Below, one piece after another: positions 10,148-18,315 of a stretch of 64,000 nucleotides of DNA. A program made the translations under genes and the position numbers. How positions within the stretch are numbered: position 1 is the stretch's first letter; each line of letters begins with the position of its first letter. Source of the DNA: Deltaproteobacteria bacterium. GTDB taxonomy: Bacteria > Myxococcota_A > UBA796 > UBA9615. The stretch is taken from NCBI GenBank assembly GCA_023954745.1, contig JAGSHC010000007.1, forward strand, positions 1-64,000. The letters run 5' to 3'. The notes beneath the pieces were generated by a model. The model worked only from the letters and a program-made list of their open reading frames with translations, was not told the DNA's origin and did no database searches.

Positions 10148-10193
10148 GACATTTGTCAGGTGCCGTAGGGCCCCGCCCCGAAATCGTCTTTCT

Positions 10194-10865
10194 ATGAAGA
10201 ACGCGTCATGCCCCTGCCCCTATCCGTGTCCCGAAGTGCACACGAACTCTGCTCTGCTCTCCAAGAGCTCCCATGTGAGCTGGAGGCGAGGAGACGAACT
10301 CTGGCGCGCCGGGGACGGGCCCGGCTGGATGCTCGCCGTCTGTACCGGCGCCGTGGGCTTGCGACGGGGTGGTGACGCAAGGACCAGCCGCCTCGTGGAC
10401 ATCGTGGTGCGCGGCCAGATCGCGGGGGAGGAGGTGGCGGTGGGCGCTGACCGACCGGCGACCTGTGTGGGCCTCATCGCGGGGAAGGGTCGCCTGCTCC
10501 CTCGACGACAGCTCTCGGACGCGGTGCAGACCAAGCCCCTCGCCTGGATGAGCTTGATGACCATCAGCACCCAGCGCTCCGCGACCCTCGCCCAGGCTCT
10601 GGAGACGACGAGCAACGGCACCGTCGCCACCCGGCTCGCAGCCCTCCTCCTGCGGCTTGGCGAGCGCATCGGACTCGACGACGCGCGGGGTCTCATGGTC
10701 CCGCTTCCTCTCCCGCGCATCGACCTCGCCAATCTCGTCGGGTGTCGCGAGGAGACGGCCGTGCGTCAAATGCGGGCCTGGGAAGAGCATGGTCTGGTGA
10801 GCACGCTCAAAGAGGGGTTCGTGCTCCGGGACCAGCCGGCCCTGGCGTTGATCGCAGCGGACTGA
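10194..10865 (+). CDS. Crp/Fnr-family transcriptional regulator with Cys-rich N-terminus
   Basis: MKNASCPCPYPCPEV; cNMP-like beta roll; HTH IDLANLVGCREETAVRQMRAWEEHGLV. Confidence 0.75.
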   Translation: MKNASCPCPYPCPEVHTNSALLSKSSHVSWRRGDELWRAGDGPGWMLAVCTGAVGLRRGGDARTSRLVDIVVRGQIAGEEVAVGADRPATCVGLIAGKGRLLPRRQLSDAVQTKPLAWMSLMTISTQRSATLAQALETTSNGTVATRLAALLLRLGERIGLDDARGLMVPLPLPRIDLANLVGCREETAVRQMRAWEEHGLVSTLKEGFVLRDQPALALIAAD

Positions 10866-10908
10866 GACATCGGCTCGACCGTCGCGCCCCTCTCCTTTCG
10901 CCACAGAG

Positions 10909-10922
10909 TTGATCTGGATCAG
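10909..10922. promoter_or_regulatory. FNR/DNR-type palindrome TTGATCTGGATCAG
   Basis: Matches TTGAT-N4-ATCAA with one mismatch; lies between the Crp/Fnr gene and zwf. Confidence 0.5.
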
Positions 10923-11059
10923 GTCGGATCTCGAGAGATTCGAGGAGACGCTCGACGCGTCGCCTGAGACGGCGCGCTCCCGCCGGAGTCCGCCTCGGTG
11001 GACGCCCGCGCATCCCGGTGCTCCACTCCACGCCCGGCACGAGCCGAGGCAGGAGCTCC

Positions 11060-12535
11060 ATGGCTGACATCTCTCAAATCGTGATCTTCGGCGCCTCGGG
11101 CGACCTCACGAGTCGCAAGCTCATCCCCGCGCTGCTCAGGAACTTCGCCGAGCAGCGCTTCCACAAGCCGCTTCAGATCATCGGAGTGTCCCGCTCGGCT
11201 CGGTCCGACGTGGAGTGGCGCGAATCCCTCGACGAGTGGATCCCCGACGACCTGAGGGCAGCCTGGAGCGGCTTCGCCCCCAGCCTCTCCTGGCGGGCCG
11301 TCGACGCCTCGGTCGGCGAGCAGACTCAGGGCCTCGCAGATCACCTCGAAGCCCTCGCTGAGGGGCGCACCGCCAACCGGCTGTTCTACCTCGCCCTGAA
11401 GCCCTCTCTCTTCGCCCCCACAATCCGGACCTTGTCCTCCCACGGCCTCCTCGACGGTCCGAAGGACCCCAAGCTCGGGTGGCGCCGGGTGGTGGTGGAG
11501 AAGCCCTTTGGCCGGGACCTCCCCAGCGCCCGGGCCCTCAACCGCGAGCTGCTCGAGCATGTGCGGGAAGATCAGCTGTTCCGCATCGACCACTACCTCG
11601 GCAAGGAGACGGTGCAGAACATCCTGTCGTTTCGCTTCCAGAACGCCATCTTCGAGCCCCTGTGGAACCGCAAGCACATTGAGTCTGTCGAGATCAGCGT
11701 CTGCGAGACGGTGGCGATGGAGGGGAAGCGCGGCGCCTACTACGACTCGGCGGGCGCCATCCGGGACATGGTCCAGAACCACGTCCTCCAGATCCTCGCC
11801 CTCGTAGCCATGGAGCCACCCACGTCGATGGCCGCAGACGCGGTGCGGTCCGAGAAGGTCAAGGTCCTCACGGCTCTGCGGCCCATGAGGCCAGACCAGG
11901 TGGCCGAGCATGTCGTCCGCGGGCAGTACCTCGCGAGCCCCGTCCGGGACCGCGGCTACCTCGAGGAGGAGGGAGTCGACCCCGCCAGCTCGACGGAGAC
12001 CTTCGTGGCGGTCCGCGCACAGATCGACAACTGGCGCTGGAGCGGGATTCCATTCCTCCTTCGCTCCGGCAAGGCGCTGCACAAGCGGTACACCGAGGTG
12101 GTCTTGCGGTTCCGGACTCCGCCGCTGGACCTGCTCGCCGGCCCCAGCGAGGGCGAGCACTGCGCCTTGCGCCCCAACGACCTGCGGCTGCTCATCCAGC
12201 CCGAGGAAGGGGTGCGCCTCAGCTTCCTCGTCAAGCGCCCCGGCCCAGGTATGACGATGGTGAAGTCGGAGCTCGGCTTCGACTACTCGGACCTGGACGC
12301 CGGCTCGTCACCGCCGGCGTATCAACGTCTTCTGCTCGACGCCATCGAAGGCAACGCCACCCTGTTCATCCGGGGTGACGAGGTGGAAGCCGCCTGGGCG
12401 TTCGTGGACTCCATCCGCGCAGGGTGGGACCAGGAGGACGTGCCGATGTTCGGCTACGAAGCTGGATCGCACGGCCCCGAAGAGGCCAACAACCTCTTTG
12501 TCGGCTGCGAGGGCACCTGGAGCATCGGTCCATGA
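11060..12535 (+). CDS. zwf: Glucose-6-phosphate 1-dehydrogenase
   Basis: IVIFGASGDLTSRKLIPALL, RIDHYLGKETVQNILSFRFQNAIFEPLWN; AGGAG 4 nt before ATG. Confidence 0.95.
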   Translation: MADISQIVIFGASGDLTSRKLIPALLRNFAEQRFHKPLQIIGVSRSARSDVEWRESLDEWIPDDLRAAWSGFAPSLSWRAVDASVGEQTQGLADHLEALAEGRTANRLFYLALKPSLFAPTIRTLSSHGLLDGPKDPKLGWRRVVVEKPFGRDLPSARALNRELLEHVREDQLFRIDHYLGKETVQNILSFRFQNAIFEPLWNRKHIESVEISVCETVAMEGKRGAYYDSAGAIRDMVQNHVLQILALVAMEPPTSMAADAVRSEKVKVLTALRPMRPDQVAEHVVRGQYLASPVRDRGYLEEEGVDPASSTETFVAVRAQIDNWRWSGIPFLLRSGKALHKRYTEVVLRFRTPPLDLLAGPSEGEHCALRPNDLRLLIQPEEGVRLSFLVKRPGPGMTMVKSELGFDYSDLDAGSSPPAYQRLLLDAIEGNATLFIRGDEVEAAWAFVDSIRAGWDQEDVPMFGYEAGSHGPEEANNLFVGCEGTWSIGP

Positions 12536-13266
12536 CCACGACCGTGGACGTCGTCGGCCGGTCAGACATGGGAGAGGTCGCGGGCGGCTACCTGCTCTCT
12601 GCCATCGAGGCCAGCGTCTCCCGCCACGGTCGGTGCCGGCTCGGCGTTGCTGGGGGTTCCAGCCCTTCCCCGGTGTTCCGTTGGCTCGCGCAGCATCTGC
12701 CGGGCGAGCTCGCTCGCCAGACCGTGGTCGTCACGCTGGACGAGCGGCACCTGCCCGCGGACGGTGATGGTCCCGACGGCCTACGCCCAGAGCACAACCT
12801 TCGTTCCCTGCGGGAGCACTGGATTGACCGCGCCTCCACTCCGCCCCAGGTCCTGTCCATGGTGCGCGGCGGAAGCGTCGACGAGGCCTGCGCGGAGGTG
12901 GCGCAGGAGGTGGAAGAGATGGGCGGCCTCGACGTCGTCCTTCTGGGACTGGGGCCCGACGGCCACGTCGCCTCCCTGTTTCCGGGGCACCCGGGACTGG
13001 AGGCGCGTGGTGGCTGCATCGCGGTGTCGGACAGCCCCAAGCCTCCCGCCGAGCGAATCACCCTGACGATGGACTTCCTCGCTGGCGCCGATGCCTGCGT
13101 GCTCGTGGCCGCGGGCAGCGCGAAGGCCGGGGTCCTCGGCCGGACGATGCAGGGCGACCTGTCGGTCCCCGTGGCCCAGGCTCGACCGACTGGGTCCTGG
13201 TGGTGGGTGCTCGACCCCGGCGCTGCGACTGAACTCAGCCCCCTGCTCCGAGGAATGACCGAATGA
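12532..13266 (+). CDS. pgl: 6-phosphogluconolactonase
   Basis: LGVAGGSSPSPVF...VTLDERHLP...LLGLGPDGHVASLFPGHP; ATGA overlap with zwf. Confidence 0.9.
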   Translation: MTTTVDVVGRSDMGEVAGGYLLSAIEASVSRHGRCRLGVAGGSSPSPVFRWLAQHLPGELARQTVVVTLDERHLPADGDGPDGLRPEHNLRSLREHWIDRASTPPQVLSMVRGGSVDEACAEVAQEVEEMGGLDVVLLGLGPDGHVASLFPGHPGLEARGGCIAVSDSPKPPAERITLTMDFLAGADACVLVAAGSAKAGVLGRTMQGDLSVPVAQARPTGSWWWVLDPGAATELSPLLRGMTE

Positions 13267-14681
13267 CTGGAACCACTGCACACATCGGCCTCGTGGGACT
13301 CGGGGTGATGGGCTCGAGCCTGGCTCGCAACTTCGCCAGCCGTGGCCTCACCGTCGCCGTGAACAACTACGAGAACGAGGTCACCACGGCGTTCATGGCC
13401 GAGTACGGCGACGAAGGCAGCTTCGTGGCGTGCTCCAACTACGCCGCGCTCGCCGCCGCCTTGGCCCCCCCGCGCCGGGTGCTGCTGATGGTGACGGCCG
13501 GCAAGCCCGTGGACCTCGTGCTCCGTGCTCTCACCGAGGTACTCGAGCCCGGCGACATGGTGGTGGACGGAGGGAACTCGCACTTCCCCGACACGGACCG
13601 ACGCGTGGCCGAGGCGGCTGCCTCGGGAATTCACTTCGTCGGCATGGGCGTCAGCGGCGGAGAGGAAGGCGCCCTCAAGGGCCCCTCCATGATGCCCGGC
13701 GGGACGCGCGCGTCCTGGGAGGCGCTCAAGCCCTTGTTGGAGGCAGCGGCGGCGGTGAGTGACAGCGGTCCCTGCGTCACGTGGTGCGGCCACGGCAGCG
13801 CGGGCCACTACACGAAGATGGTGCACAACGGCATCGAGTACGGCGACATGCAGCTCATCGCCGAGACCTGGACGCTCCTGCGCGCCCTGGGGCACGGCCC
13901 TGCCGCCATCCGCGACGTGTTCACCGGCTGGAACGAAGGAGTGCTGGGCTCGTTCCTCATCGAGATCACCGCCCGCATCGCCGGCGCCAAGGACCCCCAG
14001 GGGGACGGCCCTCTGGTGGAGCAGATCCTCGACGTCGCCGGGCAGAAGGGCACGGGCCGCTGGACGGCCATCGACGCCATCATGCGGGGCATCCCCTTGT
14101 CGACGGTGGTCGCGGCAGTGGATGCGCGGGCGCTCTCGGCGCGCAAGGAGGACCGCCTGACCGCGGCCGCGGCCTTTGGCGAGGAGCTCGGCGCCATCGA
14201 GGGCATCGCCGCGGACGACCTCGAGGCGGCGCTCTACGCCGCGAAGCTCATGAGCTACACCCAGGGCTTCGACTTGCTGCGCACCGCATCGCGGGAGCGG
14301 GGGTACGAGACGGACCTCGCCGAGGTGGCGCGGATCTGGACCGCGGGGTGCATCATCCGCGCGACATTCCTCGACCGCGTACACGCCGCCTACGCGGCCG
14401 ATCCCGACCTGCCGCTCTTGTGCCTCGATCCCGGCTTCGCCGCGGACTTGACCGCCCGCCTCCCTGCCTGGCGGCGCGTCGTGGCCGCAGCGGTGAGCGC
14501 GGGGATCCCCGTCCCAGCCCTGAGCGCCTCCCTGGCGTGGTTCGACTCCATCCGGCTCGCCGAAGGGTCCGCCCGAGTCATCCAAGCGCAGCGCGACCTC
14601 TTCGGCGCCCACACGTTCCGGCGCACCGACGCACCCGAGACCCCGGTGCACGTGCAGTGGTCGGAGCTGGAGCAACTGTGA
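13263..14681 (+). CDS. gnd: 6-phosphogluconate dehydrogenase (decarboxylating)
   Basis: IGLVGLGVMGSSLARNFASRG, VDGGNSHFPDTDRR, GVSGGEEGALKGPSMMPGG, KMVHNGIEYGDMQLIAE; ATGA overlap with pgl. Confidence 0.95.
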   Translation: MTGTTAHIGLVGLGVMGSSLARNFASRGLTVAVNNYENEVTTAFMAEYGDEGSFVACSNYAALAAALAPPRRVLLMVTAGKPVDLVLRALTEVLEPGDMVVDGGNSHFPDTDRRVAEAAASGIHFVGMGVSGGEEGALKGPSMMPGGTRASWEALKPLLEAAAAVSDSGPCVTWCGHGSAGHYTKMVHNGIEYGDMQLIAETWTLLRALGHGPAAIRDVFTGWNEGVLGSFLIEITARIAGAKDPQGDGPLVEQILDVAGQKGTGRWTAIDAIMRGIPLSTVVAAVDARALSARKEDRLTAAAAFGEELGAIEGIAADDLEAALYAAKLMSYTQGFDLLRTASRERGYETDLAEVARIWTAGCIIRATFLDRVHAAYAADPDLPLLCLDPGFAADLTARLPAWRRVVAAAVSAGIPVPALSASLAWFDSIRLAEGSARVIQAQRDLFGAHTFRRTDAPETPVHVQWSELEQL

Positions 14682-14728
14682 GGGCTAGGGCCTCGAAGGG
14701 CTGAGCCTGGATCGGCGGGCGCCGCCCC

Positions 14729-16105
14729 TCAGTCCATCCGGAACATCACGACCGCGGACCCGCGGTCCACGTCGCGACCCGCGGCCGCCACGGTGCGCTC
14801 ATCCACCCACACCACCTGGCCCATGGACTCGTGCCGACCCCGCCAGGACCGGGCCCGACGACCGTCTGGGTGCCACACGGCCACGTCCCCACCGAAGCAG
14901 GCCGCCGCCAGCCACTGCCCGTCGGGGGACCACGCCAGCGCCTTCACTTCGCGCAGCCCGCCCACGTCGCACGGCACCGCGTCGCCGTCGCGGATGATCT
15001 GCAGGCTCACGGGGGTGCCGTCGAATCCTCCACCCCACGCCACGGCAGCGCTCTCGCCTGAGACTGCGAGGGCGCCCGGACACCCACCTGTCTGCATCCG
15101 GCGGCGGACCTCGCCCGTCGCGCCATCGAGCCAATCGACGCCGTCGTCGGTGCCCACCGCCAGGACCTCGTCCGAGGCCCAGGCGATGGGTCCCACCGCG
15201 CCGGTCTCCCAGCGGATGGCGCCAGTCCAATCGAGGGCCAGCGAGGGACCCCAGGTGCCGACGAAGAGCGTTCCGCCCCCCGGCGACCACGCCATGCACC
15301 GCACCTGGTTGGGGGCGACATGGAAGTCGCGAAGTCCACGGAGTCGCTTGCGAATGGGGGCCGTCTGGATGGTGTTGCCGTCGCTGGCGTAGACACCCGC
15401 GCCGTCCGGGGTGAGGGCTGCGGCCCACCGGGCGCCACCGCTGGGCACGTCGTCCACGGCGACCCAGCCCTCTTGGTCGCGGCGCCACACGAAGAACTCC
15501 CCGCCGGAGCCGGTGGCAAGCAAGGTGCCGCCTGCATAGTCGAGGGCGGAGATCTGGTAGGCGGATCCCAGCCCCTCGCTGACGCCCACCTCCTCCGACA
15601 GCTGGAGCTGCGTCCGCAGCCGCGCGAGCACCGCGGGGGGGTTCAGCCGCTCGGCGTTCTCCCACCGGGAGCGGTCGCTCTGGTCCCCCTGCATGACATG
15701 CAGCGTGAGACCCTCACGGGCGGCCCCCTTCCCGAACAGGCCCTCGCCGTCCAGGGTCCTGAGCGCCTCGAACACGGCGCCGAACCTCACACCCACCCGG
15801 TCCCAGCCCTCGAGGGCATCCGACGAGAGGAGCGCATCCACCTCGGCAAACGCGTCATCGCCGAGACAGTGTCTGGGCGAGTCCGCCGGGCTCCAGCGAA
15901 GCTCGTCGGCGAGAACAGCAAGGTCTCCGCCTCGGCTGGCGTACTGCTCGGCCGTGGCGCGTAGGCCAGCGCGGGAGAAGGCCGTCACCCGGATGAACTC
16001 GGCCGCCGGGTCCGTGAACAGGGCGAGCCCGTAGAGGTCGCTGGTGTCGAGCCCCGCCCAGACCGACCGCACGGCGTCGGCCAGGGCCTCGCTCAGCGCG
16101 CTCAT
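14729..16105 (-). CDS. N-terminal DUF4303-like domain fused to WD40-type beta-propeller
   Basis: Start MSALSEALADAVRS at 16105; LRWSPADSPRHCLGDDAFAEVDALL; C-terminal repeats with MAWSPGGGTLFVGT, LAWSPDGQWLAAACFGGDVAVWHPDG. Confidence 0.6.
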   Translation of the reverse strand: MSALSEALADAVRSVWAGLDTSDLYGLALFTDPAAEFIRVTAFSRAGLRATAEQYASRGGDLAVLADELRWSPADSPRHCLGDDAFAEVDALLSSDALEGWDRVGVRFGAVFEALRTLDGEGLFGKGAAREGLTLHVMQGDQSDRSRWENAERLNPPAVLARLRTQLQLSEEVGVSEGLGSAYQISALDYAGGTLLATGSGGEFFVWRRDQEGWVAVDDVPSGGARWAAALTPDGAGVYASDGNTIQTAPIRKRLRGLRDFHVAPNQVRCMAWSPGGGTLFVGTWGPSLALDWTGAIRWETGAVGPIAWASDEVLAVGTDDGVDWLDGATGEVRRRMQTGGCPGALAVSGESAAVAWGGGFDGTPVSLQIIRDGDAVPCDVGGLREVKALAWSPDGQWLAAACFGGDVAVWHPDGRRARSWRGRHESMGQVVWVDERTVAAAGRDVDRGSAVVMFRMD

Positions 16106-16572
16106 CGCGGGCGACCCCCTCGACCACCACCACCGCCTCGACCGCCGCCCCCTCCGCCGCCGAGCCCCGGGCCCACCACCTGCATGCCGCCCTGGTTGCG
16201 CATGTGCAGCGCCGTGCGCTCGAAGGCGCCGACGAGCATGTTGCGTAGCTCCGTGTCGTCCAGGTCGTCCAGCGCGCGGCTCATGCAGAGCATCCACTGA
16301 GCGGATTCATCGTCTCCGATGGGGAACGGAAGATGACGCGCCCGCAGCCTGGGGTGGCCAAAGCGCTCGATGTAGAGCGAGGGCCCACCCAACCATCCAC
16401 ACAGGAAGAGGTAGAGCTTCTCTCGCGACATGCGCAGGTCCTTGGGGTGCATGGCGCGGATGGGCGCGGCCTCGGGAAGGCTGTCCATGAGGTCGTAGAA
16501 CCGGTCCACGAGGGTGCGCACGCCGTCGAGGCCTCCCAGACGCTCGAAGGGGGTCGGCTCGCCGTCGCTCAC
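16102..16572 (-). CDS. Group II truncated haemoglobin (HbO-type) with Gly/Arg-rich tail
   Basis: FERLGGLDGVRTLVDRFYDLMD...YLFLCGWLGGPSLYIERFGHPRLRARHLPFPIG...W; tail GGGGGGGRGGGGGRGGRPR. Confidence 0.85.
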   Translation of the reverse strand: MSDGEPTPFERLGGLDGVRTLVDRFYDLMDSLPEAAPIRAMHPKDLRMSREKLYLFLCGWLGGPSLYIERFGHPRLRARHLPFPIGDDESAQWMLCMSRALDDLDDTELRNMLVGAFERTALHMRNQGGMQVVGPGLGGGGGGGRGGGGGRGGRPR

Positions 16573-17036
16573 GAGTGCTCCAGCCGCCAGGCGAAGTGCT
16601 TCTCCAAGACCTCCTGCTCGAGCACCGTGGACTCCTGGTTCACGTTCTTCTCGGCCCGCAACACCGCGGGGAGATCAGCCCTCAGCTCCTTGTTGAGCGT
16701 GTCGGGGAAGAACACCAGCGGCACCTTGCCGCCCGGTGTCCACCCGGGGAACCGGTTGAGGATCTTCGTTCCGCAGGTCCGGCAAAACGCCCGCACGGGT
16801 CCGTTCGGCTTCTGGAACTCCTCGAGCAGCTCGGCCCCCTCCAGGAAGCTGAACCAGCCCTCCTCGATACACACCGCGTGGTAGAGCGGTGCTGCGTGGG
16901 AGCGCCGGCAGTTGTTGCAGTGGCAGTACATGTTGAAGAGCGGGCCCTGTCCGGCCGGAACATCCACGGCGAAGCGGATCCCTTCGCAATAACAATGTCC
17001 CTCTGCGTGCACGGGCTCGTCGGTCGTCATCGGCAT
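16569..17036 (-). CDS. GFA / CENP-V family zinc protein
   Basis: HCYCEGIRFAV...YCHCNNCRRSHAAPLYHAVC...FCRTCGTKI; ATGA overlap with the haemoglobin gene. Confidence 0.85.
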   Translation of the reverse strand: MPMTTDEPVHAEGHCYCEGIRFAVDVPAGQGPLFNMYCHCNNCRRSHAAPLYHAVCIEEGWFSFLEGAELLEEFQKPNGPVRAFCRTCGTKILNRFPGWTPGGKVPLVFFPDTLNKELRADLPAVLRAEKNVNQESTVLEQEVLEKHFAWRLEHS

Positions 17037-17079
17037 CTGGACTCCTGGCGGCGGAGCGTATCAGCGCTACGTTGCGCCC

Positions 17080-17739
17080 ATGACCACCGCACTCGTCACC
17101 GGAGCAAATCGTGGAATCGGGCTGGAACTGGCCCGACAGCTGGCTGCGCAGGGCCACGAAGTGATCGGTGTGTGCCGCACCTCGAGCCCCGAGCTCGACG
17201 CCGTCGCCGAGGTCTGGGCCGGCATCGATGTGGGCAGCGACGCGTGCATCGCGACCCTGAAGGAGAAGGCCGCCGGACGCACGATCGACATCGTCGTCAA
17301 CAACGCCGGCATCCTCCGCCACGAAGGTCTCGAGTCCCTGGTCTGGGACAACCTGCGGGCCCAGTTCGAGGTGAACTCGATGGGGCCGCTCCGCGTGACC
17401 CAAGCGCTGCTCGATTCCCTCGGCCGCGGCGCAAAGGTCGCCATCGTCACCAGCCGCATGGGCTCCATCGCGGACAACACGTCGGGCGGCGCCTACGGCT
17501 ACCGCATGAGCAAGGCCGCCGTGAACGCAGCCGGCGTCTCTCTCGCCAACGACCTCGAGAGCCAGGGCATCGCGGTGATCCTGCTGCACCCCGGATGGGT
17601 CCAGACGGGCATGACCGGGGGACGGGGACACCTCTCCGCCGCGGAGTCTGCCGCTGGCCTCATCGCGCGCATCGACGAGCTGACTCTCCACACGACCGGC
17701 AGCTTCCACCACGCCCAGGGCGAGGAGCTGCCCTGGTAG
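17080..17739 (+). CDS. Short-chain dehydrogenase/reductase
   Basis: TALVTGANRGIGLELARQLA, NNAG, SRMGSIADN...YGYRMSKAAVN. Confidence 0.85.
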   Translation: MTTALVTGANRGIGLELARQLAAQGHEVIGVCRTSSPELDAVAEVWAGIDVGSDACIATLKEKAAGRTIDIVVNNAGILRHEGLESLVWDNLRAQFEVNSMGPLRVTQALLDSLGRGAKVAIVTSRMGSIADNTSGGAYGYRMSKAAVNAAGVSLANDLESQGIAVILLHPGWVQTGMTGGRGHLSAAESAAGLIARIDELTLHTTGSFHHAQGEELPW

Positions 17740-17751
17740 GGCCGGAGCACC

Positions 17752-18195
17752 ATGGACCACGACCTCGTCTTTCACCTCGGCAACTCCCTCGTTCTTCCGG
17801 CCTGGCTGGCCATGCTCTTCCGCCCCTCCTGGCGGTTCGGCACCGACGTGTTGGCGCCACTCATCACCCCAGCGGCCATGGCGCTGCTGTACTCCGTCTA
17901 CATCACCCTCACCCTCACCGGCGACGGCCCCGGAGGGTTCGGTGACCTCGAGGAGCTCGGCCTCGGCTTCAGTGAGCCCATCGGCGCCATGGCGGGCTGG
18001 GCCCACTACCTCGTGGCCGACGTCTTCATCGGGTCCTGGGCCCTGCGCGAGTCGCGGCGCCTCGGCATCCGCCACCGCACGATGGTTCCCATCCTCATCC
18101 TCCTCTTGATGCTGATGCCCGTGGGTTTCCTCGCGTACCTGGTCGTGCGGGCCCGTCACACCGGCTTCGCCATCTCCGCGGGCCGCGGCGCCTGA
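17752..18195 (+). CDS. ABA4-like (DUF4281) membrane protein
   Basis: NSLVLPAWLAMLFRP...GAMAGWAHYLVADVFIGSWALRESRRLGI, four hydrophobic segments. Confidence 0.7.
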   Translation: MDHDLVFHLGNSLVLPAWLAMLFRPSWRFGTDVLAPLITPAAMALLYSVYITLTLTGDGPGGFGDLEELGLGFSEPIGAMAGWAHYLVADVFIGSWALRESRRLGIRHRTMVPILILLLMLMPVGFLAYLVVRARHTGFAISAGRGA

Positions 18196-18315
18196 CTTCC
18201 GGGGAGTTCGTCTCGCTCACCCGGCACCGTGAGAGTGGGCCCGAGATCGATGGCCCGACCCTCGGTCCGGAGCGCAGACCCCGCCGCTGTTGCTCGGGCC
18301 GGATAGAGTCTCGCG

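Noticed and set aside
12588-14675. 695-aa minus-strand ORF
   Set aside because: Shadow of pgl and gnd.
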